From Oceanobacillus iheyensis HTE831 (GTDB taxonomy: Bacteria > Bacillota > Bacilli > Bacillales > Amphibacillaceae), in assembly GCF_000011245.1 (NCBI RefSeq), contig NC_004193.1, positions 1,900,501 through 1,964,500 on the forward strand: a stretch of DNA of 64,000 nucleotides, in the 5' to 3' direction. The notes beneath the pieces are model-generated. The model made no database searches, was not told where the DNA came from, and saw nothing but the letters and a program-made list of their open reading frames with translations. This document shows positions 1-8,112 of the stretch, piece by piece (position 1 is the first letter of the stretch; each line of letters begins with the position of its first letter). The translations under genes were made by a program, and so were the position numbers.

Positions 1-99
1 AATCGTTTGTTTATACAGAAACCTTTCATTTTCAAACACGCCAATAGTTGTTGCGTATAATTCTGGTTGAACCACTAGTATCCTTCCATTTGTTTGCAC
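1..99 (-). CDS. buk: Butyrate kinase-like protein, N-terminal part only
   Basis: These are the first 33 codons of a gene running off the left edge. A GTG at 99..97 follows a GGAGG box at 111..107 with a 7-base gap. The peptide resembles the first two strands of an acetate/butyrate kinase (ILVV, then GVFENE). Butyrate kinase follows bcd in the Bacillus bkd operon, where it releases the branched-chain acid from its acyl phosphate and makes ATP. The usual phosphate-loop motif NPGSTSTK appears here as QPELYATT at identical spacing, so this may be a divergent paralogue. The gap to the bcd stop is 27 bases, which suggests co-transcription. The identification rests on a short peptide and on context. 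Confidence 0.55.
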   Translation of the reverse strand, partial: MQTNGRILVVQPELYATTIGVFENERFLYKQTI

Positions 100-126
100 A
101 AGACAACCTCCAACGACTTGGCTTTC

Positions 127-1221
127 TTAATTAAAATTTAGTATGTGTTTTTCATTTCGTAGAAACTGGCTTCTAGAATTACGTACGGATTGAATTCGTT
201 CCTCCGCCATTCTATCTGCTGCAACATGTGTAGGAATATTATCTCTTTTTGAAATCTCGAACACTTTCTCTACATTGTCATAAACCATTTCTACTTTTTT
301 CATTGCTCTTTCTCTGTTATAACCAACTAACTCATCTGCAACATTAATAACTCCACCTGCATTAATAACATAATCTGGTGCGTAAACAATTCCCCGTTCA
401 TGCAATATATCACCATGTTTTGTTGACATTAATTGGTTGTTAGCAGATCCTGCGACAGCTTTTGCTTTCAATTTATCTAACGTTTCATCGTTAATTGTAG
501 CTCCTAGTGCACACGGAGCATAAATATCGCACTCCACTCCATAAATCTCATCTGGGTCTACTGCTTTTGCCCCAAAATCTTCTACTGCACGCTTTACAGA
601 CTCTTTATTAATATCAGTAACGATTAAATTTGCTCCTTCTTTATGTAAAAATTCACATAGATGATATGCAACATTCCCAACACCTTGAACTGCTACGGTT
701 TTTCCTTCCAGCGACTCTGTTCCGAAAGCTTCTTTGGCCGTTGCTTTCATACCATGATATAATCCTAACGCTGTAATAGGAGATGGATTACCGGATGCAC
801 CTGAATAAGAAGAGGTTCCTGTAACATAATCTGTTTCTAAATGTATTAAGTCCATATCCATTTCAGTTGTTCCAACATCTTCTGCAGTAATATACCGCCC
901 GTTTAAACCTTGGATGTATCTTCCAAACGCACGAAACATTTCGGGATTTTTATCTTTTTTTGGATCACCGATAATTACTGTTTTCCCTCCACCAAGATTT
1001 AATCCAGCAGCTGCATTTTTATATGTCATTCCTTTTGCCAACCGTAGGGCGTCAACTATTGCATCATCTTCTGTCTTATATGTCCACATTCTCGTTCCGC
1101 CTAGTGCGGGTCCTAATGTAGTATCATGTATAGCAATAATCGCTTTTAATCCTGAATTTTTATCTTGGCAAAAAAGTAATTGTTCATAATCATATTTTTG
1201 TAAGCTTGTAAAGATTTCCAT
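127..1221 (-). CDS. bcd: Leucine dehydrogenase (branched-chain amino acid dehydrogenase)
   Basis: This NAD-dependent cytosolic enzyme oxidatively deaminates leucine, valine and isoleucine to 2-oxo acids, the first step towards branched-chain acyl-CoA precursors of membrane fatty acids. I chose the ATG at 1221 (364 residues) because AGGAGG sits 7 bases before it; a longer reading to 1248 would place that box inside the gene. Lys68 (MTYKN) and Lys80 (LGGGK) fall exactly at the substrate and catalytic lysine positions known for leucine dehydrogenase. The Rossmann motif GVGNVA lies at 180-185. The gene follows bkdR and a sigma-54 promoter and precedes buk, so it is probably part of a BkdR-activated operon. 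Phenylalanine dehydrogenase is a related alternative but is less likely in this context. Confidence 0.93.
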   Translation of the reverse strand: MEIFTSLQKYDYEQLLFCQDKNSGLKAIIAIHDTTLGPALGGTRMWTYKTEDDAIVDALRLAKGMTYKNAAAGLNLGGGKTVIIGDPKKDKNPEMFRAFGRYIQGLNGRYITAEDVGTTEMDMDLIHLETDYVTGTSSYSGASGNPSPITALGLYHGMKATAKEAFGTESLEGKTVAVQGVGNVAYHLCEFLHKEGANLIVTDINKESVKRAVEDFGAKAVDPDEIYGVECDIYAPCALGATINDETLDKLKAKAVAGSANNQLMSTKHGDILHERGIVYAPDYVINAGGVINVADELVGYNRERAMKKVEMVYDNVEKVFEISKRDNIPTHVAADRMAEERIQSVRNSRSQFLRNEKHILNFN

Positions 1222-1299
1222 TATTATTCCTCCTAAGAATGAATTCACAGAACCACTAAACGGTGCACTTAATCCACACCACTCCTTTCAATAGTAACT

Positions 1300-1316
1300 T
1301 GCAAATTGTATGCCAA
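1300..1316 (-). promoter_or_regulatory. Sigma-54 (SigL) promoter of the bcd operon
   Basis: On the minus strand the sequence is TTGGCAT-ACAAT-TTGCA. It matches the -24/-12 consensus YTGGCAC-N5-TTGCW at almost every position and has the exact GG-to-GC spacing. It lies about 80 bases before the bcd start and directly downstream of bkdR, a sigma-54 activator gene. This is the arrangement of the BkdR/SigL-dependent bkd operon in B. subtilis. Confidence 0.88.
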
Positions 1317-1375
1317 CTAATAATACCAAGCAGACATTGATATACAGCCTTTGAAAGCACGCAATAACTTTCATT

Positions 1376-1393
1376 CCTGCAATATTTTGCAGG
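1376..1393. promoter_or_regulatory. Probable BkdR upstream activating palindrome
   Basis: CCTGCAA and TTGCAGG form perfect 7-base arms around TATT, about 60 bases upstream of the -24 element, where an enhancer-binding protein could sit. The core TGCAAAATATTGCA recurs with one base change at 3464-3477, in front of bkdR itself. The palindrome starts 6 bases beyond the bkdR stop, but no T-run follows it on the minus strand, so an operator fits better than a terminator. BkdR binding is an inference. Confidence 0.6.
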
Positions 1394-1398
1394 AAAAA

Positions 1399-3450
1399 TT
1401 ATTCAAGGTTGTATTTATCTAACTTATAGTATAAGTTACGTACAGAAATTTGTAGTTCTTTTGCTGTCTTCGTTTTATTTTTATTACATCGTTCAAATAC
1501 CATATTAATATACTGTTTTTCATAGACATCCAAAGCATCTTGCAATTTGGTGATTTCACCGTCTGAGTTTAGCTTTACGTAAGTATCTTCATGTTTTCTA
1601 GCAATGATGTTAGGTAAATGCTTAACATCAAGTACTTCTTCTGTATTATCCATAAATATCATCGCTCTACTTACGACATTTTCTAATTCTCGTACATTGC
1701 CAGGCCAATGATATTTCATTAATTGATCAACAGCCTTCGTAGATATTCTAACAACATTTCTCCCATATTCATTGTTCATTTTATGAATGATATGTTGTAT
1801 AAGCTCTGGTAAATCAGAAATTCGTTCTTTTATTGCAGGAACTGTAATTGGAAGCTTATTTATCCGATAATATAAATCTTCTCTAAATGTACGGTTCATT
1901 ATCGCTTTTTCAAGATTTACATTCGTTGCTGCAATCACGCGTATATCTATAGAAATAGGGGTGGACCCACCGACACGTACTACTTCCTTTTCTTGAAGTA
2001 CTCGAAGTAATTTCGCTTGCATGGTTAGTGACAATTCACCTATTTCATCTAAAAAGATACTTCCTCCATTCGCTTCCTCGAAGAAGCCTTTTTTACCACC
2101 AGTTTTTGCACCAGTAAAAGCTCCTTCTTCATACCCAAATAGCTCACTTTCTAATAGCGATTCTGAAAGCGCAGCACAATTCACTCGAATAAACTTATGG
2201 TGCTTGCGATCACTTTCGTTATGAATTGCATGAGCAAACAGTTCTTTTCCTGTGCCTGACTCTCCACGTAGCAACACAATTGCCGGAGTCTTTGCACCTA
2301 CTTTTGCTTGTTCAAGCGCTAACTTCATTTCTGGAGAACTTCCAATTATATCGTCAAATGTATACCGAGCTTCTAAGTTACGGATAATTTGCCTTGCTCG
2401 TTTTAATTCTTTCGTCAATAACTGAATTTCTGAAACATCATGTAAAACCCCAACACTACCCTTAATTTTTCCTTGTACAATGACAGGGGCAACATTAACA
2501 ATCACTTCTTTGTTATGAGGGCCTACTTTCATATGTACGCCTCTAACCACCCGACGCGTTTCTAGAACTTTGAGGTGCATACTTTCTCCCTCTGAGATGT
2601 CTACAGTCGCTGGTCTTCCAATTACATCTTCTTCCGTTAGCCCGGTAATTCGAGTATACGCAGGATTAATGATGAGACCATTTCCTTTTTCATCTACTAC
2701 ACTTATCGCCTCATCTGATGAATTTATAATCGCTTCTAACATCGTTTTTATTTCATTTAAATCCGTATTTTCTTCAGCAAGCTTGACAACCTCTGTAATA
2801 TCTTTAAATACAGCAAAAGCACCAACTAAATCACCGGTTTTACTAATAATTGGGATTCGGGTAGAAATTACTTTCTTACCATTATCTAAAATTGTTTTTT
2901 GGTTTAATTCTCTTCTTTGGGATTTTAAAACATTCGGTAACCTACTCGAAGGTAACAAATCATAGATGTGTTTCCCTTTATACTCAAACTCTTTTTTATT
3001 TAAAATATTTTCTGCCCGATTATTTAAAAGCTCTACCTTTTCATTTTTATCAATAACAATCATTCCGTCATGAATATGATTGAGGATAAGTTCCAATCTG
3101 TTTGCTTGTGATTTTACTTTTTCAACAAGGTATTCTTTTTCATATAGCAATTCAGAGATTATATTAGCAACTGAACCTGGAACTACTACTGTTTTTCGAG
3201 GCCGTACTTCTATAATTTCTTCTAATACTGATTCCACACCTGTTGCCTCTAAAACAATATCCACTTCTTCAAAAATCCAATCTTTCCAATTAGTACTCAC
3301 TGGAATACCTGCATTTTTCGCCAGTTGTATAGCGGGCGCAGTTAAATTTAGATCAACAACTGCCTTTATGTTCATCCGACTAGTTGCCTGTAATAAATGA
3401 AATAATGCAGTTCCGCCTTTACCGCCACCAACAATTAATACTTGTTTCAT
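1399..3450 (-). CDS. bkdR: Sigma-54-dependent transcriptional activator BkdR
   Basis: BkdR activates SigL-dependent transcription of branched-chain keto acid genes. The start at 3450 (683 residues) is preferred because GGTGG lies about 7 bases before it; the ATG at 3468 lies inside an operator-like palindrome. The N-terminus is a Rossmann-like segment (VGGGKGG) of about 110 residues. Two PAS-type sensor domains follow (about 120-225 and 245-345). The central AAA+ domain has Walker A GESGTGKE, the sigma-54 contact loop GAFTGA and Walker B FLDEI. The C-terminus is a Fis-type helix-turn-helix (KTAKELQISVRNLYYKL). The signal sensed is not visible. It lies directly upstream of bcd and its -24/-12 promoter, which fits its role. 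Confidence 0.92.
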   Translation of the reverse strand: MKQVLIVGGGKGGTALFHLLQATSRMNIKAVVDLNLTAPAIQLAKNAGIPVSTNWKDWIFEEVDIVLEATGVESVLEEIIEVRPRKTVVVPGSVANIISELLYEKEYLVEKVKSQANRLELILNHIHDGMIVIDKNEKVELLNNRAENILNKKEFEYKGKHIYDLLPSSRLPNVLKSQRRELNQKTILDNGKKVISTRIPIISKTGDLVGAFAVFKDITEVVKLAEENTDLNEIKTMLEAIINSSDEAISVVDEKGNGLIINPAYTRITGLTEEDVIGRPATVDISEGESMHLKVLETRRVVRGVHMKVGPHNKEVIVNVAPVIVQGKIKGSVGVLHDVSEIQLLTKELKRARQIIRNLEARYTFDDIIGSSPEMKLALEQAKVGAKTPAIVLLRGESGTGKELFAHAIHNESDRKHHKFIRVNCAALSESLLESELFGYEEGAFTGAKTGGKKGFFEEANGGSIFLDEIGELSLTMQAKLLRVLQEKEVVRVGGSTPISIDIRVIAATNVNLEKAIMNRTFREDLYYRINKLPITVPAIKERISDLPELIQHIIHKMNNEYGRNVVRISTKAVDQLMKYHWPGNVRELENVVSRAMIFMDNTEEVLDVKHLPNIIARKHEDTYVKLNSDGEITKLQDALDVYEKQYINMVFERCNKNKTKTAKELQISVRNLYYKLDKYNLE

Positions 3451-3463
3451 CATCTCTCCACCT

Positions 3464-3477
3464 TGCATTATTTTGCA
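3464..3477. promoter_or_regulatory. BkdR-box-like palindrome in front of bkdR
   Basis: The minus strand reads TGCAAAATAATGCA, differing at one base from the core of the palindrome at 1378-1391. It lies just upstream of the bkdR Shine-Dalgarno and about 8 bases downstream of a possible -10 element. It could be an autoregulatory site; this is an inference from sequence similarity. Confidence 0.5.
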
Positions 3478-3484
3478 TATCTAC

Positions 3485-3513
3485 ATCTTATGATATTCTG
3501 CATTTATTAGCAA
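3485..3513 (-). promoter_or_regulatory. Possible sigma-A promoter of bkdR
   Basis: The minus strand shows TTGCTA, 17 bases, then TAAGAT, ending 35 bases before the chosen bkdR start. The match is moderate. The palindrome at 3464-3477 would lie at the start of the transcript, a plausible site for autorepression. Confidence 0.4.
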
Positions 3514-3588
3514 ACTATATTTTTTTCTATTTTCTATAGAATTTGATATACTTACGGTGAATATGTATTTACATAAAGGGGTTAACAG

Positions 3589-3828
3589 ATGCAACGCTTA
3601 TTAGCAGTTATTGTTATATTTATTCCTGGAATCATCGCAGCACTTGGCATAAAACTCATGCGCGATACGTTGTTCGATGAATTTTATGCAATATTTTTCT
3701 ATGGTAGTATTCAGTTTATAGTAGGACTTGTCTTGTTTATTTTAGGAGTAGCATTCTTGGGTGGTTTTATTATTTACCGAGATAAGAAAAAGCAAAAAGA
3801 ACTTTTTGACAAAAAGAAAGACGGATAA
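3589..3828 (+). CDS. yqzF: Small membrane protein YqzF (DUF2627)
   Basis: This 79-residue protein has two membrane spans (about 3-23 and 35-63) and a lysine-rich cytosolic tail. It fits the DUF2627 family, found next to the bkd operon in Bacillus. Its function is not known. An AAGGGG box precedes the ATG, and an extended -10-like TGATATACT lies upstream at about 3545. It is transcribed away from bkdR and ends inside its own terminator hairpin, whose left arm encodes the last residues. Confidence 0.8.
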   Translation: MQRLLAVIVIFIPGIIAALGIKLMRDTLFDEFYAIFFYGSIQFIVGLVLFILGVAFLGGFIIYRDKKKQKELFDKKKDG

Positions 3829-3844
3829 TTTTCCGTCTTTTTTC
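3817..3844 (+). terminator. Terminator of yqzF
   Basis: AAAGACGG and CCGTCTTT pair around an 8-base loop that includes the yqzF stop codon, and T residues follow. Confidence 0.8.
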
Positions 3845-3918
3845 AATAAAATTACTTTAATCTTCTATAAAATATGTTATATTAATAAAATAAATTCGAT
3901 AATGGGGGATCATTACAA

Positions 3919-5313
3919 ATGAAAGTAGCAAAATTTGGAGGAAGCTCAGTTGCAAATGCAGAACAAATTCAGAAAGTAGCAAATATTATCAAGGCGGATC
4001 CCTCCAGAAAAGTTGTTGTTGTATCCGCACCCGGTAAAAGATTTAAAGACGATGTCAAAATCACTGATCTATTAATTGAATTTGCTGGCAGTCATCAGCG
4101 AAAACAATTCGAACAAAGTGAGAAAACATTAACTATTATAATGGACCGTTTCAAGGAAATTGTCGACAATTTAAATTTGCATACCAGTATAATTGATGAT
4201 ATTAAACAAACAATTGAAGAAGATTTAAATAAGGATCTATCACCAAACCAACTTTTAGATGCAATTAAAGCAATTGGTGAAGATAGCTCGGCAAAAATAG
4301 TTAGTGCATACCTTCAACATATAGGTATAGATGCTACATATATGAACCCGAAGGATGCAGGTATATATGTTAGTAATGAACCAGGACATGCACAATTATT
4401 ACCTGAAAGTTTTCCGATTATTAAAAAGCTACGTGATATTGATAAAGTCGTAGTCATCCCAGGATTCTTTGGATATGCCGAGAATGGAGAACTTGTTACA
4501 TTCTCTAGAGGCGGTTCCGATATTACTGGTTCGATCTTAGCTGCAGGGACAAAGGCAGAATTATATGAGAATTTCACTGATGTAGATTCGGTATATGCTG
4601 TTAACCCAACAATTGTTAATAATCCGAAAGAAATAAATGTATTGACGTATAAAGAAATGCGAGAATTATCATACGCTGGTTTCTCTGTTTTTCATGATGA
4701 AGCATTAATTCCTGCTTTTCGTGAACAAATTCCCGTATGTATTAAGAACACCAATAATCCAGATTCTCCGGGAACAATGATTGTATCAGAACGTGATGCG
4801 AGAGACAATTGTGTTGTTGGAATTGCAAGTGATGTTGGATTTTGCAGTCTTTATGTAAGTAAATTTCTAATGAACAGAGAAGTTGGATTCGGACGCAAAC
4901 TTCTCAATATTTTTGAAGATGAAGATATTTCTTTTGAACACGCTCCTTCAGGAATAGATGACATGTCCGTTATATTTAGAGATCACAAGTTTACTCCAGA
5001 AAAAGAACGTATCGTAATAGACCGTATTAAAAACGAATTACATGTGGACACAGTTAGTATTCATCGTGATCTAGCTGTCATTATGGTAGTTGGTGAAGGT
5101 CTTGTAAATACAATTGGAGTTGCTGCCAGAGCTACTTCTTCATTCTCTAAAGCAAGAGTAAATATTGAAATGATTAACCAAGGTTCCTCAGAAGTATCCA
5201 TGATGTTTGGTATACACGCAGAAGATATTGATAAAGCCATTCAATCTCTATACCATGAATTTTTTGAAGTGAGCCAAAAAGTTGAAGAAGCTGAGACAAA
5301 AATATTAACGTAA
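3919..5313 (+). CDS. Aspartate kinase (monofunctional, two ACT domains)
   Basis: This enzyme phosphorylates aspartate, the first committed step to lysine, methionine, threonine and diaminopimelate. The 464-residue protein begins with the amino acid kinase motif KFGGSSVA, and the FSRGGSD substrate/nucleotide motif lies near residue 200. The last 150 residues form two ACT domains for allosteric control, seen in VGEGLVNTIGVAAR and INQGSSEVSMMFGI. Its length resembles YclM-type (class III, lysine/threonine-responsive) kinases rather than the DapG or LysC types. GGGGGA precedes the ATG, and an extended -10-like TGTTATATT lies at about 3875-3883. No lysine riboswitch fits in the short leader. The allosteric effector cannot be read from sequence. 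Confidence 0.88.
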   Translation: MKVAKFGGSSVANAEQIQKVANIIKADPSRKVVVVSAPGKRFKDDVKITDLLIEFAGSHQRKQFEQSEKTLTIIMDRFKEIVDNLNLHTSIIDDIKQTIEEDLNKDLSPNQLLDAIKAIGEDSSAKIVSAYLQHIGIDATYMNPKDAGIYVSNEPGHAQLLPESFPIIKKLRDIDKVVVIPGFFGYAENGELVTFSRGGSDITGSILAAGTKAELYENFTDVDSVYAVNPTIVNNPKEINVLTYKEMRELSYAGFSVFHDEALIPAFREQIPVCIKNTNNPDSPGTMIVSERDARDNCVVGIASDVGFCSLYVSKFLMNREVGFGRKLLNIFEDEDISFEHAPSGIDDMSVIFRDHKFTPEKERIVIDRIKNELHVDTVSIHRDLAVIMVVGEGLVNTIGVAARATSSFSKARVNIEMINQGSSEVSMMFGIHAEDIDKAIQSLYHEFFEVSQKVEEAETKILT

Positions 5314-5412
5314 AAAGACGTCTCTTTATATTTTTGCGTAGTCGGTAATCTTGAAAATTATTTATGTTATTTCCGTACCCTTTAACTAATTCATTAGAGA
5401 AAATTTATAACA

Positions 5413-5458
5413 AAACCGTCCTTCTTGATTTAAATCATGTAATCAAGAAGGACGGTTT
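5413..5458. terminator. Bidirectional terminator between aspartate kinase and spo0A
   Basis: Perfect 18-base arms at 5413-5430 and 5441-5458 surround a 10-base loop. A short T-rich tract follows on each strand. It lies between convergent genes and probably serves both. Confidence 0.85.
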
Positions 5459-5509
5459 ATTTTGTACATCAATTAACGCCCTACTGTGCGTATGTACCAT
5501 ATAAACGAT

Positions 5510-6292
5510 TTAGCTGACTTTATGCTCCAACCTTAACCGGTCAGCTACCATAGCAATAAATTCAGAGTTTGTTGGCTTAGCTTTCGAAATATTTATGGTG
5601 TAACCAAACAAGGCAGAGATAGAATCAATATTGCCCCGGCTCCATGCAACTTCAATCGCATGACGTATTGCTCTTTCTACTCGTGAGGCAGTGGTATTAA
5701 ATTTCTTCGCTATATCAGGATATAGTACCTTTGTGATTGAACCTAGCAATTCAATGTCATTATATACCATTGTAATCGCTTCTCTTAAATACATATACCC
5801 TTTAATATGTGCAGGAACTCCAATCTCATGAATAATATTCGTTATATTTGCCTCAAGATCCTGTTTCTTCTTTTCTACTTTAGCTGTTTTTGATACTGTA
5901 GGACTAGAAGTAACGGTAGTGCCTTGAACCTGTCGAATTTGATCTGCTAAATTAGATAAATCGAATGGTTTTAGAATAAAATAAGAGGCTCCTAAATCAA
6001 CTGCCTTTTTCATTACTTCTTCTTGGCCAAATGCTGTCAACATAATAACATTTGGTTTAGGTGTTAAATTCATGGATTTAATACTATTTAATACAGCTAA
6101 CCCATCGATATGGGGCATTATGATATCTAATATTAATACATCTGGATTTTTTTCCTCCAGCATACTAATACAATCTCTCCCATTAAAAGCAGTTCCAATA
6201 ACTTCAATATCATGTTGTTCGCTAAAATAGTCCTCCATCATCTCAATAAGTTCTTTGTTATCATCAACTAAACAAACAGAAATTTTCTCCAC
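5510..6292 (-). CDS. spo0A: Sporulation master regulator Spo0A
   Basis: Spo0A is the response regulator at the end of the sporulation phosphorelay. The receiver domain (1-120) has the acidic pair Asp10/Asp11, the phospho-acceptor Asp56 (LILDIIMP) and the switch Lys in ILKPF. A variable linker leads to the Spo0A C-terminal DNA-binding domain (about 150-260), with the recognition segment [20 protein letters not shown]. At 260 residues it matches the family length. The start is GTG at 6292, with GGGAGG 9 bases before it; B. subtilis spo0A also starts with GTG. A sigma-H promoter and 0A boxes lie upstream, pointing to autoregulation. It is followed by a strong terminator. Confidence 0.97.
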   Translation of the reverse strand: MEKISVCLVDDNKELIEMMEDYFSEQHDIEVIGTAFNGRDCISMLEEKNPDVLILDIIMPHIDGLAVLNSIKSMNLTPKPNVIMLTAFGQEEVMKKAVDLGASYFILKPFDLSNLADQIRQVQGTTVTSSPTVSKTAKVEKKKQDLEANITNIIHEIGVPAHIKGYMYLREAITMVYNDIELLGSITKVLYPDIAKKFNTTASRVERAIRHAIEVAWSRGNIDSISALFGYTINISKAKPTNSEFIAMVADRLRLEHKVS

Positions 6293-6331
6293 CAGTTATT
6301 TCCTCCCTTTATCTTTTGGTCCACAATTTAC

Positions 6332-6360
6332 ATATTCTACAAAAGTATAAAATATCCTCT
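6332..6360 (-). promoter_or_regulatory. Sigma-H promoter of spo0A
   Basis: On the minus strand AGAGGATAT (-35), an 11-base spacer and GTAGAATAT (-10) match the sigma-H consensus RNAGGAWWT-N11-RNNGAATWW at every position. The predicted transcript would start near 6325, about 33 bases before the GTG. This corresponds to the Ps promoter of B. subtilis spo0A. Confidence 0.88.
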
Positions 6361-6423
6361 TTTTAATTAAAAAACTTTAAATTTTTTTAAATATATTCAC
6401 TTATACTTCGTTTTTCTTATGTT

Positions 6424-6462
6424 TTCGATATGATTCGATATAAAAATAAGAATAGTGTCGAA
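6424..6462. promoter_or_regulatory. Cluster of Spo0A-binding 0A boxes upstream of spo0A
   Basis: A perfect TGTCGAA lies at 6456-6462. Two one-mismatch copies in the opposite orientation (TTCGATA) lie at 6424-6430 and 6434-6440, 10 bases apart and so on the same helix face. They sit 65 to 100 bases upstream of the sigma-H -35 region, comparable to the operator cluster of the B. subtilis gene. Direct autoregulation is an inference. Confidence 0.65.
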
Positions 6463-6550
6463 AAATATTTACTTATCTGGAGAAGTCAATTTACATAAAT
6501 TCATCAAGTTTGATCTTTTTGACATGTGTGGGGGTTTGGTATTGATAACT

Positions 6551-6574
6551 GGCATGAAATATGGCATGAAATAT
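6551..6574. repeat. Tandem 12-bp direct repeat upstream of spo0A
   Basis: GGCATGAAATAT occurs twice in immediate succession. It lies between the spoIVB terminator and the spo0A control region. I know no function for it; it could be part of a distal spo0A promoter or operator. Confidence 0.8.
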
Positions 6575-6615
6575 TTTCAAATTGCAGTGCTTTTATCTAA
6601 AAAAAACGCAAATTA

Positions 6616-6650
6616 AAATGCTTGTAATGGCTTAACCACTACAAGCATTT
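6616..6650 (-). terminator. Terminator of spoIVB
   Basis: Perfect 11-base arms (AAATGCTTGTA and its complement at 6616-6626 and 6640-6650) lie directly after the spoIVB stop. A T-rich tract ending in eight T residues follows on the minus strand. Confidence 0.8.
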
Positions 6651-6651
6651 A

Positions 6652-7857
6652 TTAAGCTGCTGTTTGTTTCTCCTCGCGGTGCGGAATAATATCTGCATCT
6701 TGCAACATCCATTCAATATGAACACCGTAACCAGAAGTTGGATCATTTACAAAAACATGTGTTACCGCTCCAATTACCTTTCCATTTTGAATGATTGGAC
6801 TTCCACTCATGCCTTGAACAATTCCACCTGTTTCTTTTAATAATTTTGGATCTGTAATTTGAATTACCATTCCTTTAGTAGATGGGTTATTTTGTGGTAC
6901 ACTACTCACAATTTCAATATCAAATTCTTCAATTTCTTCTCCATTTATAACAGTTAAAATTTTTGCTGGTCCTTCTTCTACTTCATGTGATAAAGCTACA
7001 GGGAAAGGTTTGTTGTATTTCTCGTGATCAATTTCCTTCTCTAACACTCCAAATATTCCATAATCTGTATTTCTTTTTATGGAACCAATTCGATGGTTGC
7101 CTTCTTCAAATCTTGCCTGTTTTTCGCCAGGTATACCATTATCTCCTTTTTCAATGGAAGTCACTGAAGAATGAACAATCGATCCATCTTCTATTTCAAT
7201 AGGTTTCTTTGTATCCATATCAGAGATCACATGACCCAATGCTCCATACTTACCGCTTACGGGGTCATAAAAAGTCATAGTGCCTATACCGGCTGCTGAA
7301 TCTCTAATATACAGTCCTATTTTGAATTGTTTTTCTTTCTCATCTAATACAGGTTCAAGCTTAGTGTCAATTGTACTTTTGCCCCTTTTTACGGTAACAT
7401 CCATCATTTTCTTATTCTTACCAGCTTCTTCTACATAGGATTTAATGTCGCTCATTTCTTTAATTTTTTCCCCATTGATTTTAACGATCACATCGCCTAC
7501 ATTAATTTTTGCTTTTTCTCCTGGAGAAATATCCCCTTTATTTCCATTTACTAAATGGTGTCCAACTACCAGAACTCCTTTTGTTTCCAGTTGAACTCCT
7601 ATTGATTGTCCCCCAGGGATTACTTTCACATCTTGCAAATTTCGTGGTGGTTCATCCCCTGTATTCTTTTTAGGAGCTGGAGCAGCATCTGGAAAGACTT
7701 TTTGAATTTCTTTAGTAGTACTAGTCGATTGAACTAATTCAGAATCTATATGATCAGCTATGGTCATTTTTGGATAAACAAACATAGAAGATACTACAAA
7801 GGTAATTACTAAAAATAGTACGAACCGTTTTATGAAGTTTTTTGTTCTATTCTGCAC
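6652..7857 (-). CDS. spoIVB: Forespore serine peptidase SpoIVB
   Basis: SpoIVB is made in the forespore and cleaves SpoIVFA, releasing SpoIVFB to process pro-sigma-K. After one N-terminal membrane segment (about 8-30) comes a PDZ domain (about 90-175). The S55 peptidase domain follows, with the catalytic His in GALGHVISD and Ser in [10 protein letters not shown] chose the GTG at 7857 (401 residues) because GAGGAG lies 9 bases before it; an upstream TTG at 7876-7878 lacks a ribosome binding site. The gene lies between recN and spo0A, as in B. subtilis. I could not confirm the expected forespore-type (sigma-F/G) promoter by eye. Confidence 0.93.
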   Translation of the reverse strand: MQNRTKNFIKRFVLFLVITFVVSSMFVYPKMTIADHIDSELVQSTSTTKEIQKVFPDAAPAPKKNTGDEPPRNLQDVKVIPGGQSIGVQLETKGVLVVGHHLVNGNKGDISPGEKAKINVGDVIVKINGEKIKEMSDIKSYVEEAGKNKKMMDVTVKRGKSTIDTKLEPVLDEKEKQFKIGLYIRDSAAGIGTMTFYDPVSGKYGALGHVISDMDTKKPIEIEDGSIVHSSVTSIEKGDNGIPGEKQARFEEGNHRIGSIKRNTDYGIFGVLEKEIDHEKYNKPFPVALSHEVEEGPAKILTVINGEEIEEFDIEIVSSVPQNNPSTKGMVIQITDPKLLKETGGIVQGMSGSPIIQNGKVIGAVTHVFVNDPTSGYGVHIEWMLQDADIIPHREEKQTAA

Positions 7858-8060
7858 GTCATCACTCTCCTCTTCCAACCATCGATTTGTTCTTTTTTAT
7901 GTACTTATAATTTCTGCATTTGACAAATCTTTAAACTGGAACAACCTATGTGAAATGTGTATCTTTTCCTGTAAAAGAGATAGTATAAATTACATAACAC
8001 GATGAATCAGCTATATGCATGTAAGGAGTTTAGTTATATTTGTTAATCGAGGTAAAATAA

Positions 8061-8090
8061 AAAAACCGGTAAGTATATTTTCCGGTTTTT
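8061..8090 (-). terminator. Terminator of recN
   Basis: AAAAACCGG at 8061-8069 pairs with CCGGTTTTT at 8082-8090. On the minus strand a T-rich run follows, 22 bases after the recN stop. Confidence 0.85.
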
Positions 8091-8112
8091 AAATAATTTT
8101 ATCCTATTTATT

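Noticed and set aside
6463-6615. Vegetative (Pv-like) promoter of spo0A
   Set aside because: A TTGACT occurs on the minus strand, but no acceptable -10 lies 16-18 bases from it.
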